Assembly (NCBI RefSeq): GCF_026745355.1
Contig: NC_079206.1
Span: 12,891,779 to 12,955,778 of the forward strand
From: Beta vulgaris subsp. vulgaris
Lineage: Eukaryota > Streptophyta > Magnoliopsida > Caryophyllales > Amaranthaceae
DNA: 64,000 bases
Direction of reading: 5' to 3'
A model generated the notes under the pieces. That model was given only the letters and a program-made list of their open reading frames with translations, was not told the origin of the DNA and did not search any database. Positions 12,564 to 23,230 of the stretch are shown here, piece after piece; positions within the stretch are counted from its first letter, which is position 1; the number at the start of each line of letters is the position of its first letter. Position numbers and translations under genes: made by a program.

Positions 12564-13122
12564 TGGAATCCTGCTTAACAACCTTGATCGTAGGGGAAAG
12601 CTTGTAATATCTCTTCCTTTTTAATATAATAATCAATTCAGGAATTAATGAAGACTTATTAATATTTTATTCTGAATTCTGAGTTTATTGATCCATTTCC
12701 ATCATGTATCCATTTTAGGAGTTTTATATATTAACGCCTTGGGTGGTTGATAAAAAGTCGTAAACGCCCTTTCCACTTAACAACTTAGCGTCTAAGTCGT
12801 GATTGATTACTTGTGATTATAAACGACGTCTTAATTACTATAACCATTTCGTATTTTATAATTTCAAAACGTTATAGTTTTGTTAACCTTTAATACGAAA
12901 CATCATTTTATTAATCATAGAGTCCCTTTAAACATATTATTTGTCATTTTATAAATTAAAACCTTGGTCATTAATCTTATGGTTCATGATTATGCTCAAT
13001 GATTTGTAATTATAAAACTCATAATAGAACTCTTTCATTCTTGTATATAATTAAATGCTACCTTAACATATACAAATTTAACAAGTGAACTATACTTATT
13101 TACTATTACTCTTTAATTGATA

Positions 13123-13210
13123 CTACCTCTGTTTTTTTTAGTTGCAACGATTTGACATAAAGTAGAGAGGAAAAATGTCTAATAGTTGCAACTAAAAAAA
13201 ACAGAGGTAG
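13123..13210. mobile_element. Stowaway MITE, 88 bp, TA target duplication
   Basis: Perfect long terminal inverted repeats begin CTACCTCTG and end CAGAGGTAG, extending inward through TTTTTTTAGTTGCAAC. TA dinucleotides flank both sides (13121-13122 and 13211-13212), as for Tc1/mariner-type Stowaway elements. Nested in the long LTR. Confidence 0.9.
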
Positions 13211-13554
13211 TATATTATAATTAAGGTTATCACATACTACATCATCACTTAATCATTTATTAGTCATAAGACCCCTTTAAACATATGTGAAAGTATTGGG
13301 TCAGACCGTCTGACCCAATATTCTCGTCAGACGGGCTGAGCCCAGTACTATACAATTTTAGTTTCGACTTCCCTCCACAAAACTATGGTAGATTCTCTAT
13401 CTCACAACTTTCTCTCTCTCGTTCGCACATTTTCTCAAGTATACAGTAGGTTACTTGTACTTCTTAGCTAAACAATTTGCTTCTCCTGCAACACAAAATG
13501 AAAGATCTGTACAAGTGTTGGAGAATTTCTTTGTTGATTATATTGTGGACGACA

Positions 13555-14082
13555 TTATTGCTGGGTATCATCATCATCACTTCTCCCCCTTTCTTCTTCA
13601 CCTTCATTTTCACCTTGAAATGCATCTTCTTTCCCATCAACCACTAGTTCATTTTGATTTTCTTCATCAACCTCATATCTCTCAGATCCTTCATCTTTTG
13701 TTTTGTTAGAATTCTGCTCACCAGTAACAGTCACATTTACATTTTTACTGGTTTTCTTGCTCAAATTACCGCGCTGCTTGTGCTTACTACGGGACATGGT
13801 TGCTGAATGAGTAGCCCTGTTTGTATGCGATTGCGAAGATGATGATGATGATGATGATGATGATAGTGTAGTTGTTGCTGCTGCTGGGTCTGCAATATCA
13901 CTGAAACTCTCTCTCTGAGCTGCCAAGGAATCCGAGGTTGATGGAAAGAATGACCAGACAAAAATGAAACACAAACCCAATATCACCACTGCAGATACAG
14001 TAATCAAGGATTTTGTGGCAGAAGAGGAATGAAGAAGAAGGAGAAAGTGAGAGAAAGTAGAGGTTAGTGTTTTCTTTTCTTT
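13555..14082 (-). pseudogene. Captured fragment: membrane anchor plus acidic stem, PMT methyltransferase-like N-terminus
   Basis: An open frame on the minus strand encodes, in order: a Ser/Thr stretch (SSSATKS); one strong transmembrane segment (LITVSAVVILGLCFIFVW); a poly-Ser tract encoded by a TCA microsatellite; a basic patch (SRSKHKQRGNLSKK); and a Glu/Asp-rich tail ending in DDDDTQQ and a stop. This short tail, single anchor and long acidic stem matches the N-terminal layout of plant Golgi type II membrane proteins, notably the PMT (DUF248) putative methyltransferases. The catalytic domain is absent. No in-frame ATG lies before the upstream stop at 14083-14085, so it cannot start normally. 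It lies wholly within the Mutator element. The anchor-and-stem reading is firm; the PMT assignment is an inference from memory. Confidence 0.55.
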
Positions 14083-14520
14083 TCAGTTGGACTTCGTTTT
14101 TTTTCAATTGGACTTTCTTTTTTTTCAGTTAGACTTTCTTTTCTTTCAGTTAGACTTTGTTTCTTTCAGTTGGACTTTCTTTTCTTTCAGTTAGACTTTC
14201 TTTTCTTTTAGTTAGACTTTCTTTTCTTTCAGTTGGACTTTCTTTTCTTTCAGTTGGACCAACTGAAAGAAATAATGGGCCAACTGAAAGAAATAATGGA
14301 CTAACTGAAACAAAATGAAGACTACCTGAAGAAAGATGTAGACTACCTGAAAAGAATAAAGACCAACTGAAACTCAAGTAAGTCTTAACTGAAGCACAAA
14401 ACCCACTGAAAAACAAAGAAGACTAACTGAAAACAAAATGAAGACTACCTGAAAAAAAATTGGAACCACCTGAAAAAAAATGAAGACTACCTGAAAAAAA
14501 ATTAGAACCACCTGAAAGTC
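14080..14520. repeat. Inverted pair of about 21-bp tandem repeats inside the Pack-MULE
   Basis: The left arm repeats variants of CAGTTGGACTTTCTTTTCTTT from 14080 to about 14258. From 14258 the sequence turns into the complement, repeating ACTGAAAGAAATAATGG and later ACTACCTGAAAAAAAATG variants. The two arms can pair, giving a long imperfect foldback next to the element's right end. Confidence 0.85.
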
Positions 14521-15264
14521 GTCCGACCAAGATTATGGTCGGACGAGTCCGACACAATACGTTCTCTAAACATATTCGTTATTTAGTCGAAACAATAGCC
14601 ATCAATTCCATGATTTATGAATCCAGCTTAATTAATGACTTGTAACTATAGACCTCGTAATATAACTATTTTATTCGTGTAATATATGTAGGTGCCTGCG
14701 TGAATCTGACAAGTGGTCTATACTTAACTTTCATTATTCTTTAGTTGATATATTAGTTAGAGTTATATGAAATATTATTAAAACAAATCATTATTTATTA
14801 GTCATAGTTAAGTTCATATAATCAAATCACAATTATTATATCCAGTGAGTTCTTTATTATGTTTGTGTTATTAGATCATGAATATAATTGACTAACCATC
14901 TCAATATTCCATTCATTTATTAATTTAGTAAAAGTCATCCTAAAACACTAAGCCCAAATAGTTTGTTCATTTACTGATTTAATTAAATCAGCCCAAGTAA
15001 TAGGATATAAGGTCCAAAACTAAACAGGACTTATACTCATGTAAACTACTAGTCTTACATGCAAGCAATGCGTACGATAATGTGTGACAACAAATGAAGT
15101 AGAAAATAAATTAATAGGGTAGAAAAACTGTTTTTATATTTTGTTTTCTCAAAAAACTAATGTTAAGTTTAAATATCCTACTTTCCCCCTCTTTTCATTC
15201 AAATAAAATAGTTAGTTATCCTCTAATTTTTTTTCCCTTTTATTCATTTTTTCTATTTTTTGGT

Positions 15265-15791
15265 TGTTATAACGGACGTGAGAGAGAAACAAATTATGAA
15301 TGCAAAAAACGATAAAAACAGACAACAGATTTACGTGGTTCACCAATTTGGCTACATCCACGGCAGAGAGAGGGAGAATATTTTATTATATGAGAAGAAC
15401 AGATTACAGAGAGAAAAAGAATGTATTTCGTGATAAAAAAACCCTAGAATATAAACAGAGTATTTATATCCCGTCAGAAAAGCGCGAAAACGCGTTAATC
15501 GGGCAGCCGCCCGATCGGGTCGGGCGAACCCGCCCGATCGGGCGGTAATTTACTTCCTCCCCAGTTTCGTTGCGCGCCCGGTCGGGCGAAGTCGCCCGAG
15601 TCGTGTTCGGTGACTCGCCCGATCGGGCGAACCAGCCCGATCCATCGGGCGACCAGCTTTACTTCTTTCCTCAGCTCAGTTCGGGGCCCGATCGGGCGGC
15701 CACGCCGACCCGATCGGGCGGTTCCCGAAACCCTTTTGACGCATTTCTTCGAACACTTCATGCACAATGATTCAAGGCATAAACTTCTACA
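15265..15791 (-). repeat. Copia 3' LTR, 527 bp
   Basis: It begins TGTTATAACG and ends TTCTACA on the plus strand, and aligns throughout with 19878-20392. It carries a cluster of CGCCCGATCGGGCG palindromes at about 15500-15730. Against the other LTR there are many 1-2-base insertions but few substitutions. Confidence 0.93.
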
Positions 15792-15805
15792 AATCTCCAC
15801 CTTGA
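15792..15805 (-). other. Copia polypurine tract
   Basis: Read on the minus strand, AAGGTGGAGATT directly precedes the 3' LTR (TGTAGAAG). This is the purine-rich primer for plus-strand synthesis, in the form common to plant copia elements. Confidence 0.85.
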
Positions 15806-15941
15806 CTTGAATCCTCTCATAATAACCCAAAACAGATGCATTGATCACAACGCCCAGAATCTCCCAAACACCAGATTTGTCCCAAAAGACAACCAGACCA
15901 GATTAGTCCCTAAGGACCCCAGAATTGCCCAAGGAGGGCAA

Positions 15942-16260
15942 TTAACAATCACGAACATTGAGTAAGTCCAAACAATGTTGAAACTTACTCTGCGGAACCG
16001 GCTTGGTGAACATGTCAGCAGGATTATCAGCAGTTCCTACCTTTTTCACCTTAATCCTAGTCTCACTCCTTAGGAAATGGTATCTCACATCAATATGTTT
16101 AGTCCTCTCATGATGGACTTGATCCTTAGCTAAACATATTGCACTCAGACTGTCACAGTAAACAGTAGCCTGATCATGATGCAACCCAAGATCACTAACT
16201 AGTCCCTTTAGCCATATTCCCTCTTTAGCAGCTGCTGTCAAGCCATGTACTCTGCTTCAG
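15942..16260 (-). pseudogene. Copia RNase H fragment
   Basis: The minus-strand frame contains YCDSLSAICLAKDQVHHERTK followed by HIDVRYHFLR, the conserved C-terminal RNase H block of Ty1/copia polyproteins, then DNPADMFTK. The aspartate of YCDS corresponds to an active-site residue that helps degrade the RNA strand during reverse transcription. It is separated by frame breaks from the reverse transcriptase upstream and ends about 150 bp before the 3' LTR, which is the normal position. Confidence 0.9.
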
Positions 16261-17380
16261 TAGTAGACAAAGTAACTGTAGCCTGCAAAGTTGCCTTCCA
16301 ACTAACGACAGAACCACCAAGAGTAAATACATAACCAGTCATTGACCTCCTACTGTCAACATCTCCAGCATAATCAGAATCCGAATAACCAGTGACTAAA
16401 CACGGGTATCATTCCCATAAATGAGACCAACATCAGAAGTACCTCTTAGGTACCTAAAAATCCTCTTGACTGCCTGCCAATGCTCCTTACCAGGATCACC
16501 CATGAACCTACTAACTACACTGACTGCATGTGCAAGATCCGGCCTAGTGCAAACCATAGCGTACATCAAACTCCCTACTGCACTAGCATAAGGAACCCGA
16601 CTCATGTACTCCTTCTCCTCAGCAGTTTTGGGTGCAAAAGCCACAGACAAATGATTATTTGAAGCACTTGGAGTGTCTATAGGCTTTGCAGTTGTCATGC
16701 CAAACCTTGATAGAATCTTCTGAATATAACCTTTCTGAGATAAGAAAAGTTTCTTCTGACTTCTTTCCCTATAGATCTCCATCCCCAAAATCTTCTTTGC
16801 AGCACCCAAATCTTTCATCTCAAACTCAGCACTGAGAAGACCCTTAACCTCTGAATATCAGACTTAGCCTTAGCAGCTATAAGCTATCATCTACATACAG
16901 AACCAGATATATGAAAGAACCATCACTCAACTTGTTATGGTACACACAGCAATCATACTCACTCCTGTTGTAGCCCAACTCAATCATGTAGCTGTCAAAC
17001 CGCTTATACCACTGCCTAGGAGACTGCTTTAGCCCATAAAGGACTTCTTCAATCTGCAAACATAGTCTTCTTTTCCCGGAACTTGGAACCCATCTGGTTG
17101 TGTCATATAAATCTCTTCTTCCAACTCCCCATGTAGGAAAGCTGTTTTCACATCTAGTTGCTCAAGTTCAAGATCCTGATGTGCAACCATTGCTAGTAGC
17201 ACCCTGATGGAAGTATGTCTGACTACTGGTGAGAAAATCTCATTATAATCTACCCCTTCCCTTTGTGTGAACCCTCTTGCAACAACCCGAGCTTTATATT
17301 TAACCCCTCAGTAGGTGAAGACCCTCTTTCTTCTTGAAGACCCATTTGCATGTCACAATCTTCCTTCCTTAGGACGTTTA
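16261..17380 (-). pseudogene. Copia reverse transcriptase, several frame breaks
   Basis: Pieces in different minus-strand frames add up to a copia reverse transcriptase. One has LKQSPRQWYKRFDSYM then YLVLYVDDSL, with the catalytic YVDD box (about 16877-17059). The next has MKDLGAAKKILGMEI, then a long stretch containing GSLMYAMVCTRPDLAHAVSVV (about 16396-16818). Further matching sequence (TTVRVLLA... and YMTQPDGF-like stretches) is readable around 17060-17300 in broken frames. The protein would copy element RNA into DNA, but as written it cannot be made as one chain. Confidence 0.9.
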
Positions 17381-18953
17381 CTAACTCCCAAGTCTGATTT
17401 TTATCGAGAGACTCCATCTCATCTCCCATTGCAGCAAGCCATAAAGTAGACTCACTTCCAGAAACAGCTTCCTTATGGTGGATGGCTCATGATTTTCAAC
17501 CTCCACCTCCTCAGCAACCTGAAGTGCATAGGCCACCATATCTTCAAAACCATACCTCTTTGGAGGCCCCACACCAACTCTTCTAGCTCTATCAAGTGCT
17601 ATGCTTGGTTGAGAATTTCAGATGGCTCTTCTTCATGTTGATCTTCTCCACCTTGGTGCTGTGATTCACTCTCAGCCTGAGTGACTTGCAGCTCCACCTG
17701 TTTATCAACATCTCCACTGACAGACCCACAGTAGACTTTACAGAAGGGTTAAGCATGGAATTTTCATCAAATATTACATTCCTACTAAGTATGACACGAT
17801 TTTCAGAAGGTGACCATACTCTATAGCCCTTAACCCCAATCCCAAAACCAACAAATCTACCCTTCTTAGCTCTAGGTTCTAATTTTCCCTCATTTACATG
17901 ATAATAGACAGTAGAACCAAAAATTCTCAACAAAGAGTAATCTGAGGCTTACCAGACCACACCTCATAAGGTGTCTTGCAGTCAATACCTGTGTGGGTCC
18001 CCGATTGATCAGATAGCAAGCTGTGCTTACAGCTTCTGCCCAAAACCTCCTAGCCATCCCAGCATTTGAGAGCATGCACCTTGCCTCTCCAGAAGTGTCT
18101 GATTCATGCGTTCTGCAACTCCATTCTGTTGTGGCGTGTTTCTAACAGTATGATGGCGAGCAATCCCTTCATTTTTGCAGAACTCATCGAACTCAGACCA
18201 ACAGAACTCCAGACCATTATCAGTTCGCAGCCTTTTGATCTTCCTTTCAACTTGATTTTCCACTAAAACCTTCCACTGTTTGAAATCATCACTTTTATGC
18301 TTCATCATAATCACCCAAGTCATTCTTGAATAATCATCAATCATAGACACAAAATACCTGTGACCTCCAATAGATGCAACTCGGGAAGGTCCCCAACAAT
18401 CAGAGTGAATATAATCAAGTGTACCTTTAGTTGTATGAACCGCCTTTGGAAACTTGCTGCGATGAAGCTTCCCAAACACACAGTGTTCACAAAACTCTAG
18501 GCTCTGCACCTTGTGCCCACATAGAAGATCCCTTTTTGACAGAATTTGCATCCCTCTTTCACCCATGTGCCCAAGTCTCATATGCCACAACTTGGTCAAC
18601 TCCTCCTTGTGAATCTCAGATGATGCAACAGCAGCAGAATCTGTCATAGTAGACCCCTGAAGAATATATAAGGTACCAACTTTAATACCTTTCAGAACCA
18701 CCTTTGAACCCTTGTAGACACTCATAGCTCCACCTTCACCTTGAAAACTGAACCCCTTACTATCTAGAAGACTCAGAGATATCAGATTCTTTGTCATTAA
18801 TGGAACATGCCTAACTTCGTTCAAGGTACAGAGTGTACCATCATGAGTCCTCACCCTTATAGAGCCTATCCCAACTACTTTGCAGGCAGCACTGTTAGCC
18901 ATAGAAACATTGCCTCCATCTATCTGCTTGTAAGTTGAAACCACTCCCTGCAT
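17381..18953 (-). pseudogene. Copia GAG-pre-integrase and integrase region, frameshifted
   Basis: From 18953 downwards the frame has the GAG-pre-integrase zinc-binding pattern (RLGHMGERGM...CEHCVFGKLHRSKF). It is followed by the integrase core with the three acidic positions: D in IHSDCWGP, D in RLRTDNGLEF and E in NGVAERMNQTL. After frame breaks at about 18030 and 17930 the integrase C-terminal GRFVGFGIGVKGYRVW block appears (17592-17933), then a short linker (17381-17572). Integrase would insert the cDNA into the chromosome. At least two frameshifts make this copy inactive. Confidence 0.92.
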
Positions 18954-19844
18954 GGACTAATATGATACGATGCCCCAGAATCAAGAACCCACACATCCCT
19001 ACAATGTGACTGGCTATTAACTACTAGGGCCAGATCTTCCTCAGAATCACCTCCAGTTTCTGCCAAAGCAGCAGAACCTTCACTTTTATCCTGCTGTTTC
19101 TTTTTCTTAGGACACTCATTCTTCCAATGCCCCTTCTCCTTACAGTAATTACAGATATCAGTAGTTTTAGGACCCTTAGAATTCGAATTTTTAAAGTTCG
19201 TTTTCTTTTTACCAGATTTCTTTTGTCCCTTCCCTCCAGTAACTACTAATCCAGATGCCTGATTTTCTGTACTAGACCCAGAAGCCTGGTGACGGACTTC
19301 TCTAGTATGCAGAGCAGATCTTACTTCTTCTAACGACAGACTATCTTTACCAACAATAAATGAATCCACAAAATTCTCATATGACATAGGCAAAGATACC
19401 AACAGAATTAAAGCAGCATCCTCATCATCTACTTTAACATCAATATTTCGCAGATCTAGTAAGATGGTATTTAATTTATCTAAATGATCTCTTAAAGACG
19501 TACCTTCCTGCATACGCAGGCTGAACAGACGTTGCTTCAAAAGCAACTTGTTGGTTAGAGATTTCGTCATGTACAAACTCTCTAACTGCAACCACAGACC
19601 AGCAGCAGTGTCCTGCTCCGCAACTTCAGTAATTATGTCGTCAGACAGACACAACATAATTGTTGAATGTCTTTCTCCTCCAGAATTTCCATCTCAGCGG
19701 TAACGAATCCGTTGCCTTCTTGGCCAACGGTGCCCACAACCCCTGTTGCTTCAGTAAAGCCCGCATCTTGATTTGCCACAGACTAAAACTATTCCTCCCA
19801 GTAAATTTATCAATTTTGACATTCATCCCAGACATCTTTCTCAC
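18920..19844 (-). pseudogene. Copia gag with zinc knuckle and start of protease, frameshifted
   Basis: The frame starts MRKMSGMNVKIDKFTGRNSF at 19844 and is shifted near 19650. It then continues with a gag capsid-like region (LESLYMTKSLTNKLLLKQRL, LVSLPMSYENFVDS). A CCHC zinc knuckle (CNYCKEKGHWKNECP) and a Lys-rich spacer follow. The protease active site appears at the end as VLDSGASYHISP. Gag would package element RNA. The layout and spacing to the 5' LTR are normal. One frame break separates the first 60-odd codons from the rest. Confidence 0.92.
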
Positions 19845-19861
19845 ACAGATCGATCACCAAA

Positions 19862-19874
19862 GCTCTTGATACCA
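19862..19874 (-). other. Copia primer-binding site
   Basis: On the minus strand TGGTATCAAGAGC lies 3 bases inside the 5' LTR. It matches the complement of the initiator methionine tRNA 3' end apart from one extra A. This is the standard primer site for plant copia elements. Confidence 0.9.
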
Positions 19875-19877
19875 ATT

Positions 19878-20392
19878 TGTTATAACGGACGTGAGAGAGA
19901 AACAAATTATGAATGCAAAAAACATAAAAACAGACAACAGATTTACGTGGTTCACCAATTTGGCTACATCCACGGCAGAGAGAGGAGAATATTTTATTAT
20001 ATGAGAAGAACAGATTACAGAGAGAAAAGAATGATTTCGTGATAAAAACCCTAAAATAAACAGAGTATTTATATACCGTCAGAAAACGCGAAAACGCGTT
20101 AACCGGGCAGCCGCCCGATCGGGTCGGGCGAACCCGCCCGATCGGGCGGTAATTTACTTCCTCCCCAGTTCGTTGCGCGCCCGGTCGGGCGAAGTCGCCC
20201 GAGTCGTTGTTCGGTGACTCGCCCGATCGGGCGACAGCCCGATGCATCGGGCGACAGCTTTTACTTCTTTCTCGCTCGTTCGGGCCCGATCGGGCGGCCA
20301 CCCCGACCCGATCGGGCGGTTTCCCGAAACCCCTTTTTGACGCATTTCTTCGAACACCTTCGATGCACAATGATTCAAGGCATATTTCTACA
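19878..20392 (-). repeat. Copia 5' LTR, 515 bp
   Basis: It begins TGTTATAACG and ends TTTCTACA on the plus strand, matching 15265-15791. It is shorter mainly because of scattered 1-2-base gaps. It contains the same CGCCCGATCGGGCG palindrome cluster at about 20100-20330. Confidence 0.93.
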
Positions 20393-20397
20393 TTGGT

Positions 20398-21348
20398 GTC
20401 CCCGTGTGTTGCCTTATATCATGTAAACTATAAAGGAAATTAAGAGTGATGTGTGTTATGTTCATCATACCCACTGATTCCAATATTGAGGCACGACAGA
20501 GAGAACTCCAGCGAGGACGGTCGGAGCTCCGGCGAGTCGAGGCAGAACGTAAGGTGGCGTCACGGCGGTGGTCTGGCGGTGCTGTTGCGGTGCGCGCGGG
20601 TCAACGTCGTGACGAGGAGACGAGAGAGAGAAAAACTGGGCGAGAGGAGAGATAGGATGCGAGCGACGGAGAAGGGAAGCTGGGTTTGCGGCAGGTAGTT
20701 GGAGGCACAGGAGGTTGCACCGGTGACAGATACCGATGGTGGTGCTCCGATGGCTGAGCGAAAAACAGAGGGGTAAAAGAGATGTGTTGTGCGAAAAAAA
20801 ACAGGGGATTTGAGGGGTGTTTTGGGTGGTGTTTTCCGGCGATAATCTCAGGAGGATTGAGTGTATTTATTAGTGATGACTGAGTGAGGAATGGTGGTGG
20901 TTTGAGGGAAGTAAACATGACTATTTATAACCATGGTTGAGCTCAAATTTTACCCAATTGAATTGATGGAAATGATATGGGTTATTGGGTGATTTGGTTT
21001 AAGAAATAAATTTTATTTGAAGATGAGTTTGATTGTGTGAAAGAACCCATTTTGATTTAAAAATCCATGAGTGGGTTTTGAAGAAAACTGAGATGGAGCA
21101 AAGGGGAAGAAAACTCACGTTTTCTGTTTTTCAACTTCTTCCTTTTTTTTCTTTTTCTTTTTTTTTCTTTTCTTTTTTTTCTTTTCCTTTTTATGCCATC
21201 AATTTGTTTAGTAATTAATTTGTTATTTATTTGTTATTCTTACTTTAACTAATGACATCATCTAACATAACTTATTATTAAAGAAAAAAATTTAGCCACT
21301 AATTATTATTATTTAACTTAAGCAAGTTTAAATTTTCGGGATATTAAA
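20398..21348. other. 3' part of the long LTR, GC-rich then pyrimidine-rich
   Basis: 20480-20700 is unusually GC-rich (CTCCGGCGAG, GGCGTCACGGCGG), and 21130-21195 is an almost pure C/T tract. Frames in the GC-rich part (20453-20698, 20601-20918) are low-complexity with no family motif. The segment ends at the LTR border. Confidence 0.5.
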
Positions 21349-22091
21349 ACTGTGCAGAAGTAGCATAACTCAAGCCTCATTGACAAAATACTTACCATAT
21401 CAATATCAATCTGCAATAGAAAAATCACAAACAAAATACTTACCATATCAATATCAATCTGCAACAGAAAAATATGTACCCAACACAACAACTTTGTCTA
21501 ACTAATGAAAACCTGACATGACACGAGCCCTTGATAGAGAAAGATAATGAACCCTAACACGATATGAGTATCAGATAGTAACAAATTATTATTATCGAAT
21601 CAATCATCCAAATAATGATTTATTAATATCCAAGAGTCATATTGTGTTATAATGATTCCTCGCGGCAAACAAAACAGCTATATTCTTAATTGAAATTATG
21701 ATTTCCTAAGCTGCAATGCAGAATCACGTAAAATTGAATAAAATCGACGACATGATTATATTACCAGAACATCATAAACCGAATGTCCGAATCACAAACA
21801 TATGTTAAATTTTCCAATAATTTGTCACGAAGATCTATGCGCTTCAAAACAGAAAGGACAAGAACAAAAAAAAAAAAAGAAACTTGATCATCAACAAGTC
21901 GAAGAAGAAATCCGCAAAATTTTTACCCATGAAAATAAAAAATTACTCAAAACTGATAAATGAACAACTTACCGAATTTCCAATCACAAATCATGCGAGA
22001 AACTAAATATAACAATCAATCCAAAACGTCAATTGAAGGATTAAAATTGAGTAATCGAGATGAAATTAACAGATTAGAGGCAAATCTAAAC
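21349..22091. repeat. Continuation of the noncoding repeat seen at 6950-7320 and 11508-11807
   Basis: GTGCAGAAGTAGCATAACTC...ACCATATCAATATCAATCTGC continues the unit broken by the LTR. 21680-21815 resembles 7140-7300, sharing the words GACATGATTATATTAC and AACATATGTTAAATTT. No coding sequence is recognised. Confidence 0.6.
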
Positions 22092-23230
22092 TAAGGCCGT
22101 ATTTGGGCATGGGCGAGAGGGGCAGGTGCCCAGGGCCCCAAAACACATAACCCAAATAAGTAAAGGTAAGAGAGAATAAAAGGAAAATAGAAATAAATGG
22201 AAAAGAAAAGATCACTGCAAAACTGCAAATGCTGCCGACAATTAAGCTTATTGCGAAATAAGTTTCTTATTCAATTCTCCCACTTGTGTTTTCAATTCAA
22301 TGTTAAACGCTCAAAATTTTTGGGTAATTTCTCTCTTTTCTTTGTCATTTTTGTTCTTAATTCGATTTTTTTAGGTTTTGCAAATTCTGAATTTTATTAT
22401 TTCATTTTTCGATCAAGAATTATTATAATTATTTGAGAATTTCAATGACACACTGAATTTTTTCATAGTCTAAGTATTATACATTAAATCAATTTAATTT
22501 TTCTGAAAACTTGAATAAGTTTTATGAAATCAGATTGTTGCTGATTAATTTTAATGAAAGACTGAACTCGAAAATAGATTGGGCCGTAGAAGTAGACAGA
22601 TTAGGCTATGAAAATATGTTTTTATTTTTATGTCATGTTGTAAACCCTTAAAGGTTGTTAATGCACATAAATTTCAATCTTTCTTTAGTTTTTAATCTTA
22701 TACTCCCACTTGTATTTTCATTTAATATAAAATTTTGATATTTGTATATTGTAGAACTGCATAATGAATCGAAGTAATAAAATGATAAATTTAATTTTAT
22801 CCCTATCGTTTTTGTTCTGGATATGTTTAGATTAGTTCATAATATTTTATTAAAAATAGTGCAAAGCAAATTAAATAAAAAAAAACAGCCCCTTAATCCA
22901 TTTTTAATAGAATTTTGATATTATCTAATATAAATTTCAATTACTTTTATCACTTTATATCGGTCCAGGTTAAACTTTTTCGCCTTTAATTTGGTGCTTC
23001 TATAATGGATGGTTGCTGCATCTTTTCAATTTATTTTTTTGGGTTTTCTGATTGATATATTAAATGATCAAGTACTTACATCCTTATCTTAATGTCTCTT
23101 TCAAAATTTCAGACAAAAAAATTATTTATTTTTCGGTCTAGACCGAAAAATAAAACATTCAAAAAACTTGGACTTCATCAGGGCCCTAATATGTAGGTTT
23201 GCCCTTGAACCTCCAAAATCTCAGAAACGG
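22092..23230. mobile_element. hAT-like element remnant, GGGCCC class
   Basis: The left part reads TAAGGCCGTATTTGGGC followed by GGTGCCCAGGGCCCC. The right part reads GGGCCCTAATATGTAGG then CTCAGAAACGGGG. These inverted ends resemble plant hAT-like elements with a GGGCCC signature. The 8-bp flanks (ATCTAAAC at 22084-22091, GGCTAAAC at 23231-23238) match at 6 of 8 bases, so borders are approximate. The right part recurs at 53735-53870. No transposase seen. Confidence 0.45.

Larger units (their letters stand above)
13287..14566. mobile_element. Mutator-like element carrying a gene fragment (Pack-MULE)
   Basis: The two ends form inverted repeats of about 45 bp. Left starts GTGAAAGTATTGGGTCAGAC; right, read inward, starts GAGAACGTATTGTGTCGGAC; pairing continues through the GTCYGACC and GTCRGACG words. 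Identical 9-bp flanks TAAACATAT (13278-13286 and 14567-14575) are the target duplication typical of Mutator elements. There is no MuDR transposase; the cargo is a host-like coding fragment at 13555-14082 (-) plus an inverted pair of about 21-bp tandem repeats at 14080-14520. That combination defines a Pack-MULE. It sits inside the long LTR at 11808-21348. Confidence 0.85.
15265..20392 (-). mobile_element. Full-length Ty1/copia retrotransposon, minus orientation, coding decayed
   Basis: Two LTRs (15265-15791 and 19878-20392) flank an internal region on the minus strand. The element is bounded by identical TTGGT 5-bp duplications (15260-15264 and 20393-20397). A primer-binding site complementary to initiator Met tRNA and a polypurine tract are both in place. 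The order gag, protease, integrase, reverse transcriptase, RNase H is that of Ty1/copia. Several frameshifts or stops break the polyprotein, so it is not autonomous as written. It lies inside the older LTR at 11808-21348. The gag start and integrase motifs look Tork/Tnt1-like, but the lineage is not certain. Confidence 0.95.
11808..21348. mobile_element. Large solo-LTR-like insertion hosting three later elements
   Basis: It starts TGTAACGCCCCGA and ends TTCGGGATATTAAA. These ends are nearly inverse, as in LTRs of the TGTAACNCCCCGA...TCGGGGTNTTACA kind, with the usual terminal CA apparently mutated. The 5-bp flanks are identical (ACTGT, 11803-11807 and 21349-21353), as expected for integrase-mediated insertion. 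Removing the nested copia element, Mutator element and Stowaway MITE leaves about 3.0 kb with no gag or pol, so I read it as a solo LTR. It contains two tandem-repeat blocks near its 5' end and a GC-rich segment near its 3' end. Confidence 0.65.

Noticed and set aside
13455..13709. Histidine-rich plus-strand frame in the Pack-MULE
   Set aside because: It is the opposite-strand shadow of the acidic minus-strand fragment and its CAT/ATG microsatellite.
20453..20918. Arg/Glu-rich and Pro-rich frames in the GC-rich LTR segment
   Set aside because: Low complexity, on both strands, no known domain; part of the LTR.
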